64,000 nt of DNA, taken from Diplocloster agilis. Lineage in GTDB: Bacteria; Bacillota; Clostridia; Lachnospirales; Lachnospiraceae. Below the pieces are notes generated by a model. That model was not told the origin of the DNA. It ran no database searches and saw only the letters and a program-made list of their open reading frames with translations. The DNA lies in the NCBI RefSeq assembly GCF_019042275.1, contig NZ_JAHQCW010000021.1, forward strand, positions 34,884 through 98,883, written 5' to 3'. How positions within the stretch are numbered: the first letter of the stretch is position 1; every line of letters begins with the position of its first letter. The translations under genes were made by a program, and so were the position numbers. This document shows, one piece after another, positions 16,421 to 24,435 of this stretch.

Positions 16421-17953
16421 ATGAGTGAACGCGGCGAAGTGCTATGGGAAGTTAAGCATCTGACGAAAATATTCCCTGGAGTAAAAGCGCTGGATGATGT
16501 GTCCATGCAGTTTCACAGGGGAGAAATTCACGGACTGATCGGGGAGAATGGAAGTGGAAAATCCACACTGATAAAGTGTCTTTCCGGTGTATATCAACCT
16601 GAGGAGGGAGATATTTATCATCAGGGGAAATTGGTACACGTTTCGAGTCCTATCGCGGCCAGAAAGATGGGAGTGGCCACGATCTTCCAGGAATTTTCCC
16701 TGGTTCCCACCCTGAGTGTTGTGGAGAATATTTTCCTGGGCCGTTTATTATATAAGGAAAATAACCGGCTGATTGACTGGAAAAAGATGCGGAATGAAGC
16801 AGAGGAACTTTTGGACGGGCTGGATATCGATATCGATCCATCCGCGGTGGTAAAAAACCTGTCGGTGGCACAGCAGCAGCTGGTAGAGATCGCGAAGGCC
16901 CTCAGTATTCATGCCTCTTTGCTGATCATGGATGAGCCGACAGCGGCGTTGGGCCAGTCGGAAATCGAGCGCCTGCATCTGTTGACCCGCAAACTGAGAG
17001 ATCAGGGGTATGCCATCATCTATATTTCTCACAGACTGGACGAGATGGAGAGCCTGGTGGATCGGGTAACCGTGCTGAAGGACGGTGTAGTGACCGGTGA
17101 ATGTGGGCGGCAGGAGATCAGCGTGAGCGAGATCGTGCGTATCATGATCGGTTCTGATATCGAAAACCATTATCCCAAGGAACACAATGGAACAGAGGAA
17201 GTCATTCTGCAGGCTGAAAATCTGACCACCCGCCAGGGCGCGCGTCATGCGGGATTTGAACTTTACAAGGGTGAGGTGCTGGGCTTTGCGGGGCTCATCG
17301 GTTCCGGCCGGACGCAGATTGCCCGGGGAATATTCGGAGCAGATTCTCTTCTGGAAGGAAGTCTTAAGATTGACGGCAGGAAGGTGCGGATCAGGCGGCC
17401 GCAGGATGCCATTCGGGCCGGTGTTGCCTTTGTTACGGAGAACCGGAAATCCGACGGCCTGTTTATGAATTTTCATGCCGGGCCGAACATATCTGTCGTA
17501 AAGCTTGAAAAACTGCTGCAGGCCGGTCTGCTTAGCCTGAAAAAGGAGGAAAGCAGTAGCAGGGAATATGTACATAGGCTGAAAATTACTCCCACGGCAC
17601 TGGAAAAATCAGTTCGGTTTCTGTCTGGTGGTAATCAGCAGAAGGTAGTAATCGCCCGATGGCTCTTTTCGCAGGCAGAGATATTTATTATGGATGAACC
17701 GACCCAGGGGATTGATGTGCAGGCCAAGGTGGAGGTATACCAGCTTATGAACCGGCTGACTGCCGCCGGGAAGGCGGTGATTCTCATCAGTTCGGACTTC
17801 CCGGAGCTGATCGCTATGAGTGACCGGCTGGCGATCGTGAGGGATGGAACAATCACGGAAACAGTTCCTGTGGGGAACATCACCCGAAAAGAACTGATGG
17901 AGATTACCATGGGGCGGCAAAATAGTCAAAAGAGCGGGAGAGTGAGATCCTAA
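16421..17953 (+). CDS. Ribose-type sugar ABC transporter ATP-binding protein (second system)
   Basis: Two ATPase domains in 510 residues. Domain one has GENGSGKSTLIK, signature NLSVAQQQLVEIA and Walker B LLIMDEPTAAL. Domain two has AGLIGSGRTQIARG in place of a full Walker A, signature FLSGGNQQKV and Walker B IFIMDEPTQGID. The Q-rich first signature is usual in this subfamily. GGGAGAAG lies before the ATG. It is one base from the permease, clearly in the same operon as the binding protein. Confidence 0.88.
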   Translation: MSERGEVLWEVKHLTKIFPGVKALDDVSMQFHRGEIHGLIGENGSGKSTLIKCLSGVYQPEEGDIYHQGKLVHVSSPIAARKMGVATIFQEFSLVPTLSVVENIFLGRLLYKENNRLIDWKKMRNEAEELLDGLDIDIDPSAVVKNLSVAQQQLVEIAKALSIHASLLIMDEPTAALGQSEIERLHLLTRKLRDQGYAIIYISHRLDEMESLVDRVTVLKDGVVTGECGRQEISVSEIVRIMIGSDIENHYPKEHNGTEEVILQAENLTTRQGARHAGFELYKGEVLGFAGLIGSGRTQIARGIFGADSLLEGSLKIDGRKVRIRRPQDAIRAGVAFVTENRKSDGLFMNFHAGPNISVVKLEKLLQAGLLSLKKEESSSREYVHRLKITPTALEKSVRFLSGGNQQKVVIARWLFSQAEIFIMDEPTQGIDVQAKVEVYQLMNRLTAAGKAVILISSDFPELIAMSDRLAIVRDGTITETVPVGNITRKELMEITMGRQNSQKSGRVRS

Positions 17954-17954
17954 T

Positions 17955-18950
17955 ATGAAAAAAATATTAAAATCGGAGATAATCGGGCCGTTTATCGCAT
18001 TTTTGGTTGTTTTCCTGCTGGCATGTATCAGTACGGAACGCTTCCTCGTGCTGAGTAATCTGAGAAATCTGGTATTGCAGATCTGCGTCACTGCATTCCT
18101 GGCGGTAGGAGCCACATTTGTGATCCTGACGGGAGGAATCGATATCTCCTGCGGCAGTGCGGTGGCATTGCAGACAATGCTGTTTGCCACCATGATAAAG
18201 TCGTGGGGATTATCTGTATGGGCAGGAGTGGTACTGCTGGTGTTCGTGGGGGTAATCATGGGCGCATTCAATGGCTTTTTGGTATCTTACCTGAAGATTC
18301 CAGCCTTTATTGCCACTCTGTCATCCCAGAGCATGTTCCGGGGCCTATCCTACATGATCAACAACGGATCTGCCCTGCAGTCCTTATCAACAGATACGGA
18401 AAAGATCTTTTACACAACCGTTTTCGGGCTTCCGATAACCCTAATTTACATAGTTGTATTTTTTGCGCTGGCCCATATATTTCTGACTTACACCCGTAGC
18501 GGACGTAAAATTTATGCCGTCGGTGGAAATATGGAAGCGGCACAGCTGTCCGGCATTCATGTGAAGCATACACTGATGCTGACTTATTCTTTGGCGGGAA
18601 TGTGCACAGGGATCGCGGCAGTGTTGTATGCCTGCAGACTGAATTCCGGGTCCCAGAATTTTGGCCCGGGTATGGAGATGAGCGCCATTGCGGCGGCGGT
18701 GATCGGTGGAACCAGCATGACCGGGGGAAAGGGAAAAGTAGTGGCTACCCTGATTGGTGCTGGAACGGTATTGATAGTTCAAAACGTACTGAATCTGAAT
18801 TCGATCTCCACGGCGATACAGCAGGTGGTAAATGGAATGATGATCCTGCTTGCGGTATTGCTGGATGTGTGGAGGGCGCCCATCGGACGGATATTCGGAC
18901 GGGGGATAGCGAAAGCCGGTATTAACCGGGCGAAGGAAGTCAGTAACTGA
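17955..18950 (+). CDS. Ribose-type sugar ABC transporter permease (second system)
   Basis: 331 residues with many hydrophobic segments and family motifs ILTGGIDISCGSAVAL, YAVGGNMEAAQLSGI and AAAVIGGTSMTGGKGKVVATLIGA. It follows the ATPase stop by one base with a weak ribosome binding site, so it is probably coupled to it. It shows only moderate similarity to the permease at 7648, so the two importers are not a recent duplication and likely take different substrates. Confidence 0.88.
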   Translation: MKKILKSEIIGPFIAFLVVFLLACISTERFLVLSNLRNLVLQICVTAFLAVGATFVILTGGIDISCGSAVALQTMLFATMIKSWGLSVWAGVVLLVFVGVIMGAFNGFLVSYLKIPAFIATLSSQSMFRGLSYMINNGSALQSLSTDTEKIFYTTVFGLPITLIYIVVFFALAHIFLTYTRSGRKIYAVGGNMEAAQLSGIHVKHTLMLTYSLAGMCTGIAAVLYACRLNSGSQNFGPGMEMSAIAAAVIGGTSMTGGKGKVVATLIGAGTVLIVQNVLNLNSISTAIQQVVNGMMILLAVLLDVWRAPIGRIFGRGIAKAGINRAKEVSN

Positions 18951-19013
18951 ACACCTATTGTGGTATTACCGTATTCGAAGTGTGGAACTTAAACTGTTCC
19001 GCAGACAGGAAAC

Positions 19014-19031
19014 AAACGGCAATCGCCGTTT
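19014..19031 (+). other. Small stem-loop upstream of the VOC gene
   Basis: AAACGGC (19014-19020) pairs with GCCGTTT (19025-19031) with loop AATC, just before the ribosome binding site of the VOC gene. It is followed by an A-run rather than a U-run, so it is not a terminator on this strand. Possibly an mRNA processing or translation-control stem. Confidence 0.3.
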
Positions 19032-19057
19032 AAAAAAATAATAAAGGAGAGATAATT

Positions 19058-19558
19058 ATGTACCCAAAGGCTTTTTCACACATTGGTTTGTCTGTACCGG
19101 ACCTGGACGCAGCGGTTAAATTCTATACGGAGGTTATGGGGTTGTATGTGATCATGCCGCCGTCGGTGATCGAGAGGGATGACTCGGATATCGGGGTCAT
19201 GTGCGACGATGTGTTCGGAGAGGGGTGGGATAAGTTCCGCATTGCTCACCTGTCCACCTCGGATGGCATAGGATTTGAAATGTTCGAGTTTCCGCAGAAT
19301 GAACCCCATGAGAAGGAGTTTAAATACTGGAGAACCTCCCTGTTCCATTTTGCCGTACAGGACCCGGACCTGGAGGGTTTTGTGGAAAATATCGTCAAGC
19401 ACGGCGGAAAGCAGAGGATGCCTATTCGTTACTATTACAAGGACTCCAAGCCTTACCGGATGTGTTATGTGGAAGACCCGTTCGGGATCATCTTCGAGGT
19501 ATACAGCCACAGCTATGAGCTGACCTATTCTTCAGGAGCATATGAGAATCCGGAATAG
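19058..19558 (+). CDS. VOC-superfamily (glyoxalase/dioxygenase-like) protein
   Basis: 166 residues with an opening FSHIGLSVPDLDAAVKFYTE (residues 6-25), a metal-ligand histidine near the start of the first beta-alpha-beta unit, and a second unit around FHFAVQDPDL and CYVEDPFGIIFEVYSHS with a terminal glutamate ligand. Vicinal-oxygen-chelate enzymes include glyoxalases, epimerases and lactone-handling enzymes. SD AAAGGAGAG precedes the ATG. It is last in the sugar-acid region and could act on a reactive oxo intermediate; the reaction is not determined. Confidence 0.75.
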   Translation: MYPKAFSHIGLSVPDLDAAVKFYTEVMGLYVIMPPSVIERDDSDIGVMCDDVFGEGWDKFRIAHLSTSDGIGFEMFEFPQNEPHEKEFKYWRTSLFHFAVQDPDLEGFVENIVKHGGKQRMPIRYYYKDSKPYRMCYVEDPFGIIFEVYSHSYELTYSSGAYENPE

Positions 19559-19589
19559 GAGTATCGTACAGTTATTCAAGGATATTTGA

Positions 19590-19650
19590 GTGTAGTGATG
19601 CGATCATTTTCTTGAATTTACCAAGCTGGTAAAAATTGCACGAACTCAGC
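19590..19650 (-). pseudogene. Fragment of a LysR-family gene
   Basis: Read on the minus strand, about 17 codons give CNFYQLGKFKKMIASLH. This is close to CNFYRLGEFRKMIAVPH inside the intact LysR gene just to the right. DNA around 19601-19643 matches 20133-20172 at roughly 80% by eye. The similarity ends on both sides and stop codons border it, so it looks like a decayed piece of a second LysR gene or of a partial duplication. Confidence 0.5.
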
Positions 19651-19680
19651 TACCGGGTTAAACTTATAAACCGTTATTCC

Positions 19681-19708
19681 AAGCAGCGCCGAAAGGTGCT
19701 GCTTTTTT
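19681..19708 (+). terminator. Intrinsic terminator
   Basis: AAGCAGCGCC pairs with GGTGCTGCTT around a GAAA tetraloop and runs into a U-tract. It can end transcription coming from the sugar-acid operon, about 120 bases after the VOC gene. Confidence 0.8.
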
Positions 19709-19748
19709 CTGTAGTTTTCCTTTGCTAATTTTTGGGCTCCCGGGAGCA

Positions 19749-20648
19749 TTAGTCCTGGGACAGATCAAAGCTGCTTAAGGCGTCCAAGAATTCCAGAATA
19801 GTATTGGAAGGCTTTTTCGGGTACAGCAATCCATAAGGTATCGTATAGTTCCAGTCCACAGAAATGGAGACTAAAGAAGGATGGATATCTCTCCAGCATT
19901 CCAGATTTAATAAAAGCTGGTTTGTCTCTTCGCAGCGGTTAAACACATTGATATCATAAAAATGCGGCGTGTCCTCAATGTGTATCTGCGGATGATTCTT
20001 TTCCAGATCATCCCGGAGAAGATCATTGATTTCAGAATCTCCCCGCTTAACCATCATCAGGGTTTCGCCGTACAGATCCGTTATTTTCAGACGTTTCTTC
20101 TTTGCCAGACGGTGCGAGTGCGGCACCGCGATCATTTTCCTGAATTCTCCAAGCCGGTAGAAATTGCATAAATAAAGCCATTGGCTGGAATCACAGACGC
20201 CCACGATAAAATCAAAGGTTTGGCCGATCTGGCTGATTACGGATAAGATACCGTCATGATCGTCCTCAAATGGAATGACCTGTATTTTGAATTGAGAGAA
20301 CTGATCACTGACCTGATACCACAGATCCATAAATACTTTACAGGGATTCAGCATGGAAGTTCCGACCCGCAGCGTTTTGCGTTCTGTCTGCGCAAGCTTC
20401 CCTGCTTTTTTTATGGCCTGTTCTGAATAGGCGATCATATATTTTGCGTCTTTATATATGGATTCTCCGGCTTTGGTCAGAGTGATCCCCTTCGCCGTAC
20501 GGTTTAGCAAAATGAGATCCAGCTGTTTTTCCAGCGCATTGATCTGTTTCATAACGGCTGTAGGAGAGATAAAAAGCTGTTCGGCCGCTTTGTTAAAACT
20601 GCCGCAGTCAGCCACGCAGATGAAAGTGTCCAGATAACTGTTGTACAT
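19749..20648 (-). CDS. LysR-family transcriptional regulator
   Basis: 299 residues with an N-terminal winged helix (TFICVADCGSFNKAAEQLFI, SPTAVMKQINALEKQL, LLNRTAKGITLTKAG) and a substrate-binding effector domain. It is divergent from the flavodoxin gene, with a 141-base shared promoter region containing the palindrome TTAATACGATATTAA, and so probably controls the flavodoxin/aldo-keto reductase/cupin group. The start at 20648 is preceded by AAACGGAGGATTTTCC-type sequence (GGAGG). Confidence 0.88.
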   Translation of the reverse strand: MYNSYLDTFICVADCGSFNKAAEQLFISPTAVMKQINALEKQLDLILLNRTAKGITLTKAGESIYKDAKYMIAYSEQAIKKAGKLAQTERKTLRVGTSMLNPCKVFMDLWYQVSDQFSQFKIQVIPFEDDHDGILSVISQIGQTFDFIVGVCDSSQWLYLCNFYRLGEFRKMIAVPHSHRLAKKKRLKITDLYGETLMMVKRGDSEINDLLRDDLEKNHPQIHIEDTPHFYDINVFNRCEETNQLLLNLECWRDIHPSLVSISVDWNYTIPYGLLYPKKPSNTILEFLDALSSFDLSQD

Positions 20649-20674
20649 GGAAAATCCTCCGTTTTAACTTTTGG

Positions 20675-20689
20675 TTAATACGATATTAA
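20675..20689. promoter_or_regulatory. LysR box candidate TTAATA-N3-TATTAA
   Basis: Perfect 6-bp inverted repeat with a 3-base centre, containing the T-N11-A pattern of LysR sites, between divergent lysR and flavodoxin genes. A TATAAT at 20724-20729 can be the -10 for the flavodoxin gene. Confidence 0.5.
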
Positions 20690-20789
20690 CACACCGGATA
20701 TTCCTGGTCAATTCTCTTGTGGTTATAATGAATACACAAAGATAAAAGCTATAGGAATACACCATTGAGGAATGGAAGGAGGAATTTTT

Positions 20790-21299
20790 ATGTCATCTAT
20801 AATTCTCTATTTTTCACGTGCGGGGGAAAATTATGTCAGCGGCGCGATACGGAATCTTGCAAAAGGAAATACGGAAATCGCGGCGGAAATGATACAGAAG
20901 TTAACTGGGGCGGATCTGTTTAAAATAGAACCGTCAGTGGAGTATTCTTATCATTATAACGAATGTATTGAAGAAGCGCGGCAGGATCAGAAGCGGGATG
21001 CCAGGCCGGAGCTGGCGGCATACCCGCAACAGCTTGAGGGGTACGATGAGATTTACCTGGGATATCCGAATTATTGGGGAACTATGCCGATGCCGGTGTT
21101 TACCCTGCTGGACAAAATGGATTTTACCGGCAAAACGGTCCGGCCGTTTTGTACCCACGAGGGCAGCGGTATGGGGCGCAGTCTGCAGGATATCAAAAGG
21201 CTTTGTAAAGGCGCCGTCGTGGAGGAGGGCCTTGCCATCTGCGGCGCGAAGGTACAGACGGCGGAAACGGATATCAGGAAATGGCTGAATAAAAAATAG
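20790..21299 (+). CDS. Flavodoxin family protein
   Basis: 169 residues with an N-terminal FMN phosphate loop region IILYFSRAGENYVSG, then GYDEIYLGYPNYWGTMPMPVF, the segment that packs on the flavin ring, and FCTHEGSGMGRSLQDIK. It is the NADPH-flavodoxin-reductase-linked type found in Firmicutes. The ATG at 20790 has GGAAGGAGG six bases upstream; the ATG at 20772 overlaps that ribosome binding site. The TAG stop lies within the repeat copy at 21291. Confidence 0.85.
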   Translation: MSSIILYFSRAGENYVSGAIRNLAKGNTEIAAEMIQKLTGADLFKIEPSVEYSYHYNECIEEARQDQKRDARPELAAYPQQLEGYDEIYLGYPNYWGTMPMPVFTLLDKMDFTGKTVRPFCTHEGSGMGRSLQDIKRLCKGAVVEEGLAICGAKVQTAETDIRKWLNKK

Positions 21300-21391
21300 T
21301 AGCGCTCGAAAAAGCCTCGCTGACTATTTTTCATGTATCGCACATAAGCGGCTTAAAAACAGCCGCAAGTGCTCATAACTATAAAAAATAG
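21291..21391 (+). repeat. ~100-bp terminator-carrying repeat, copy A
   Basis: AAAAATAG-T-AGCG (21292-21304) pairs with CGCT-GA-CTATTTTT (21318-21331), a terminator-like hairpin whose left arm includes the flavodoxin stop. A second hairpin follows (GCGGCT with AGCCGC inside GCAC/GTGC), ending in ATAAAAAATAG. The same element lies inverted at 22786-22883. The inner stem differs between copies yet pairs in both. Confidence 0.75.
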
Positions 21392-21434
21392 CAATTGGAA
21401 AATGAGATGGAACAATAGAATTGGAGGAGTCGAA

Positions 21435-22277
21435 ATGGAATATGTAACTTTAAATAACGGAGTGAAGATGCCAATCCTCGGATATGGTGTCTATCAGGTC
21501 GATCCGGCGGAATGTGAACGCTGCGTTCTGGATGCCATAAAGACCGGTTACCGTTCGATCGATACGGCACAGGCATACTACAATGAGGAAGGAGTAGGTC
21601 AAGCAATCAGTAAATGCGGTTTGCCCAGAGAGGAATTGTTTGTCACAACAAAGGTATGGATCTCTAACGCAGGCTATGAGAAAGCCAAGGTTTCCATTGA
21701 GGAATCCCTGCGTAAACTTAAGACAGATTATATAGATCTGCTGTTGATTCACCAGCCCTTCAATGACTATTACGGCACTTACCGCGCGATGGAAGAAGCG
21801 TACCGGGAAGGAAAAATACGTGCAATCGGGGTATCGAATTTTTATCCGGACCGGCTGATCGACCTGTGCCATTTTGTCGAAGTGGCTCCGGCGGTTAACC
21901 AGGTGGAAACCCATGTGTTTAACCAGCAGGCCGGAGCCCGCGAAACAATGGAAAAATACAAGGTACAGCATGAATCCTGGGGCCCCTTTGCAGAAGGCAG
22001 GAAAGATTTCTTTACCAATCAGACCTTGAATGAGATCGGCGCAAAATATGGTAAGACGGCGGCGCAGACAGCGCTGCGTTATATGATACAAAAGAATATT
22101 GTTGTAATACCGAAGTCCGTCCATATAGAGAGGATGGCCCAGAATTTCGATGTGTTTGATTTTGCCCTGGATCACTTTGATATGCAGAGGATCGCTGCAC
22201 TGGATGAGCGGGAAAGCGCGTTCTTTTCCCATTATGATCCGGAGACCGTGGAGTTTTTAACAGGACTCGTGAAATAA
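21435..22277 (+). CDS. Aldo-keto reductase
   Basis: 280 residues of the AKR superfamily, (beta/alpha)8 barrel. Opening MEYVTLNNGVKMPILGYGVY, catalytic Asp and Tyr in SIDTAQAYYNE, Lys in TTKVWISN, and His in LLLIHQPFN form the usual tetrad. The NADPH region is IVVIPKSVHIERM. GGAGGAG before the ATG at 21435 excludes the upstream start at 21369. It lies between the two copies of the ~100-bp repeat with the cupin gene and probably reduces aldehydes under LysR control. Confidence 0.88.
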   Translation: MEYVTLNNGVKMPILGYGVYQVDPAECERCVLDAIKTGYRSIDTAQAYYNEEGVGQAISKCGLPREELFVTTKVWISNAGYEKAKVSIEESLRKLKTDYIDLLLIHQPFNDYYGTYRAMEEAYREGKIRAIGVSNFYPDRLIDLCHFVEVAPAVNQVETHVFNQQAGARETMEKYKVQHESWGPFAEGRKDFFTNQTLNEIGAKYGKTAAQTALRYMIQKNIVVIPKSVHIERMAQNFDVFDFALDHFDMQRIAALDERESAFFSHYDPETVEFLTGLVK

Positions 22278-22298
22278 CAGAAACAAAGGAGGTTATGC

Positions 22299-22724
22299 AT
22301 GATGGACTTGGAACAGATGAAAAAGGATTTGGGAGGAGGAGCGATATTCCCGATCGGAGAAGAAAACAGAGCGTATGCACAATATTTCACAGGCGAGTGT
22401 TATCTCAATATGCTGACTACCACCGGCGTTGGAATCGGCGTCGTCACATTCGCCCCGAAGACGATTAACGCATATCACATACACCATAAGGGAGGCCAGA
22501 TCTTACTGGTGACCGGCGGCCGCGGCTGGTATCAGGAGGAAGGTCAGCCGGCCCGAGAACTGCGTGCCGGCGATGTGGTTAATATTCCGCCTGAGGTGAG
22601 ACATTGGCATGGCGCGGCAAAGGACAGCTGGTTCCAGCATCTGGCCGTGGAGGTGCCGGCCAAGGGAGCCTCCAATGAATGGCTTTCATTCCTGAGCCGG
22701 GAAGAGTATGATAAGCTGGATTAA
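22299..22724 (+). CDS. Cupin-domain protein
   Basis: 141 residues with the two cupin motifs: AYHIHHKGGQILLVTGGRGW (metal-ligand histidines and glutamine/glutamate position) and PPEVRHWHGAAKDSW. This is the small cupin often encoded next to aldo-keto reductases and carboxymuconolactone decarboxylases in Firmicutes. SD AAAGGAGGT precedes the ATG at 22299 (a second ATG follows at 22302). Role unknown; it may be an isomerase or binding protein for an oxidised metabolite. Confidence 0.8.
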   Translation: MMDLEQMKKDLGGGAIFPIGEENRAYAQYFTGECYLNMLTTTGVGIGVVTFAPKTINAYHIHHKGGQILLVTGGRGWYQEEGQPARELRAGDVVNIPPEVRHWHGAAKDSWFQHLAVEVPAKGASNEWLSFLSREEYDKLD

Positions 22725-22738
22725 AATATTGTATCGTT

Positions 22739-22791
22739 CAGGCAGGAAACCCGTATATGTATTACATACAGGTATCCTGCCTGTTCTTTTT
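22739..22791 (+). terminator. Intrinsic terminator after the cupin gene
   Basis: CAGGCAGGA (22739-22747) pairs with TCCTGCCTG (22775-22783), then TTCTTTTT. The tail overlaps the first bases of the inverted repeat copy B. Confidence 0.75.
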
Positions 22792-22883
22792 ATAGCTATG
22801 AGCACTTAGTGCCTGCATTTTAGGCACTTACGTGCGATGCATAAAAAATAGTCAGCGAGGCTTTTTCGAGCGCTACTATTTTT
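22786..22883 (-). repeat. ~100-bp terminator-carrying repeat, copy B (inverted)
   Basis: The reverse complement matches 21291-21391: the same AAAAATAGTAGCG...CGCTGACTATTTTT hairpin and GCAC/GTGC outer stem, but the inner stem is AGTGCCT/AGGCACT instead of GCGGCT/AGCCGC. On the minus strand it starts six bases after the GntR stop, so it ends that gene as copy A ends the flavodoxin gene. Confidence 0.75.
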
Positions 22884-22888
22884 GGGTA

Positions 22889-23599
22889 TTACGGCGCCTC
22901 CTGCCCGTCCGATTTCGTATGAATGATCTCCATATCCTTCGCGGTAATGTTCAGATGGTTTTTCATCTCCTCCACCGCCTGCAGCGGAGCGCGGATCTGG
23001 AAGCACTGCAGAATTCGGGTATGGGGCTCCACCGCGTTGGCATATACGCTGGTGTTCATAAAGGAATCACCCCGGTATTTTCGGAAGCTGGCCAGCAGCT
23101 GTTTATTGATATTCATTAATAAGTTATTATCCGTGAATTCAATGATTTTTGAGTGATATAATTCATCCAGCATAATCATCTGCGGTCCGTCATGATTTTT
23201 TACCGCTTCCAGGAATGACTGGTTGATGCTCTCCAGTTCTCCCACCTGCTTCTCGGTAGCCCGCTCCACGGATAAGCGCACGGCCAGGGTCTCGATGGCC
23301 ATACGGACTTCCATAAAGTCGTTAAAACGGGCATTTTCAATATCATACCAGTTGGAGTGATTGGGGATCTTCTGGTATTCCGCCACAAAGGCGCCTTTTC
23401 CCGGCAATATATCGACATATCCCAAAGCCTGCAGCATACGCATGGCCTCCCGGACGCTGGTACGGCTTACTTTCAGAGTTTCACAAAGATTCGATTCTGT
23501 CGGGAGCTTTTGGCCGGGTTCATATTCGCCGGAATCGATCAGTTCCTGAATCCTTTCCACGACGGTATCGGTAACCGATATCCTCCTTATTTCTTTCAT
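22889..23599 (-). CDS. GntR-family regulator with FCD domain
   Basis: 236 residues. N-terminal winged helix: KLPTESNLCETLKVSRTSVR, then MRMLQALGYVDILPGKGAFV. A helical FCD ligand-binding domain follows (RMAIETLAVRLSVERATEKQ, DELYHSKIIEFTDNNLL). The ATG at 23599 has GGAGAGGA at good distance; a TTG at 23605 is too near. Sites GACATCAGACAG (minus strand, 23641-23652) in front of it and GACATCATACAAT near 26.06 and 26.33 kb suggest it controls itself and the two divergent operons to its right. Confidence 0.85.
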   Translation of the reverse strand: MKEIRRISVTDTVVERIQELIDSGEYEPGQKLPTESNLCETLKVSRTSVREAMRMLQALGYVDILPGKGAFVAEYQKIPNHSNWYDIENARFNDFMEVRMAIETLAVRLSVERATEKQVGELESINQSFLEAVKNHDGPQMIMLDELYHSKIIEFTDNNLLMNINKQLLASFRKYRGDSFMNTSVYANAVEPHTRILQCFQIRAPLQAVEEMKNHLNITAKDMEIIHTKSDGQEAP

Positions 23600-23640
23600 A
23601 AGCAATTCCTCTCCCTCGATTTTTGTTTAAACTAGCGGAA

Positions 23641-23692
23641 CTGTCTGATGTCATATTTGATCAAAACTGAAACCATACTTGTATGCTAGCAT
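23641..23692 (-). promoter_or_regulatory. Control region of the GntR gene with operator-like sites
   Basis: The minus strand reads ATGACATCAGACAG here, close to the ATGACATCATACAAT found at 26324-26338. ATGCTAGCAT (23683-23692) is a perfect palindrome next to CATACTTGTATG (23674-23685). Likely autoregulatory sites. Confidence 0.45.
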
Positions 23693-23745
23693 ATTTTGGC
23701 AAAGATTTATAGTGAAAAATGTCCGAAAGCGAAATTCGCCGGACG

Positions 23746-24435
23746 TCAATACACAGCCGAAAAAATCAGGACGAATAATACGGACAGGATACCGGTGAGG
23801 ACCAGGGACAGGCTGCTGACCGAGCCCTGGATTTCGCCCATTTCCATAGCCCTGGCCGTTCCGATGACATGGGATGACGTACCGAACCCTACGCCCTGAC
23901 TGATGGGATCATCGATGCCGAATAGCCGGCAGACCCATTCTGCGGTCATATTCCCCAGTATTCCGGTGAGGATGATCACAACCGCCGTTATGGTAACGAT
24001 ACCGCCCAGCTCCTGTGAGACGCTGATTCCGATCGCTGTGGTTATGGACTTCGGCAGCAGGGTTACATATTGCTGATGGTTCAGCTTAAAAAGCGAGGAA
24101 CACAAAAGCACGATCAGCATATTCGTCACGATCCCGCTCAGGACGCCGGCGATAATCGCCTTCAGGTTGTTCTTAAGCAACATAATTTTTTCATAAAGCG
24201 GAATGGCCAGACATATGGTGGCCGGCGTCAGCAGATAACTCAGATACCGGCTGCCCGCTTCATAGTCCGCATAATCCATATCCAGCGCTTTCAAACATAT
24301 GATGACAAGGACAATGGCAATCAGCAGCGGGTTGCACAGCGCGATCCCGCATCTTTTTTTGATGATACAGCCGGTCTCATAGGCGGCGATACTGAGAAAA
24401 AGGCTCAAATAAACGGAATTGTGGAACAAGCTCAT
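23746..24435 (-). CDS. lrgB: LrgB/PftB-family membrane protein
   Basis: 229 residues, strongly hydrophobic with about six to seven membrane segments and the family sequences LLPKSITTAIGISVSQELGG and GTSSHVIGTARAMEMGEIQG. LrgB works with LrgA; the pair affects murein hydrolase activity in staphylococci, and the Bacillus PftAB homologue moves pyruvate across the membrane. The start overlaps the lrgA stop by ATGA. Next to two pyruvate-forming aldolase-family genes, pyruvate transport is the more attractive role here (inferred). Confidence 0.85.
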   Translation of the reverse strand: MSLFHNSVYLSLFLSIAAYETGCIIKKRCGIALCNPLLIAIVLVIICLKALDMDYADYEAGSRYLSYLLTPATICLAIPLYEKIMLLKNNLKAIIAGVLSGIVTNMLIVLLCSSLFKLNHQQYVTLLPKSITTAIGISVSQELGGIVTITAVVIILTGILGNMTAEWVCRLFGIDDPISQGVGFGTSSHVIGTARAMEMGEIQGSVSSLSLVLTGILSVLFVLIFSAVY

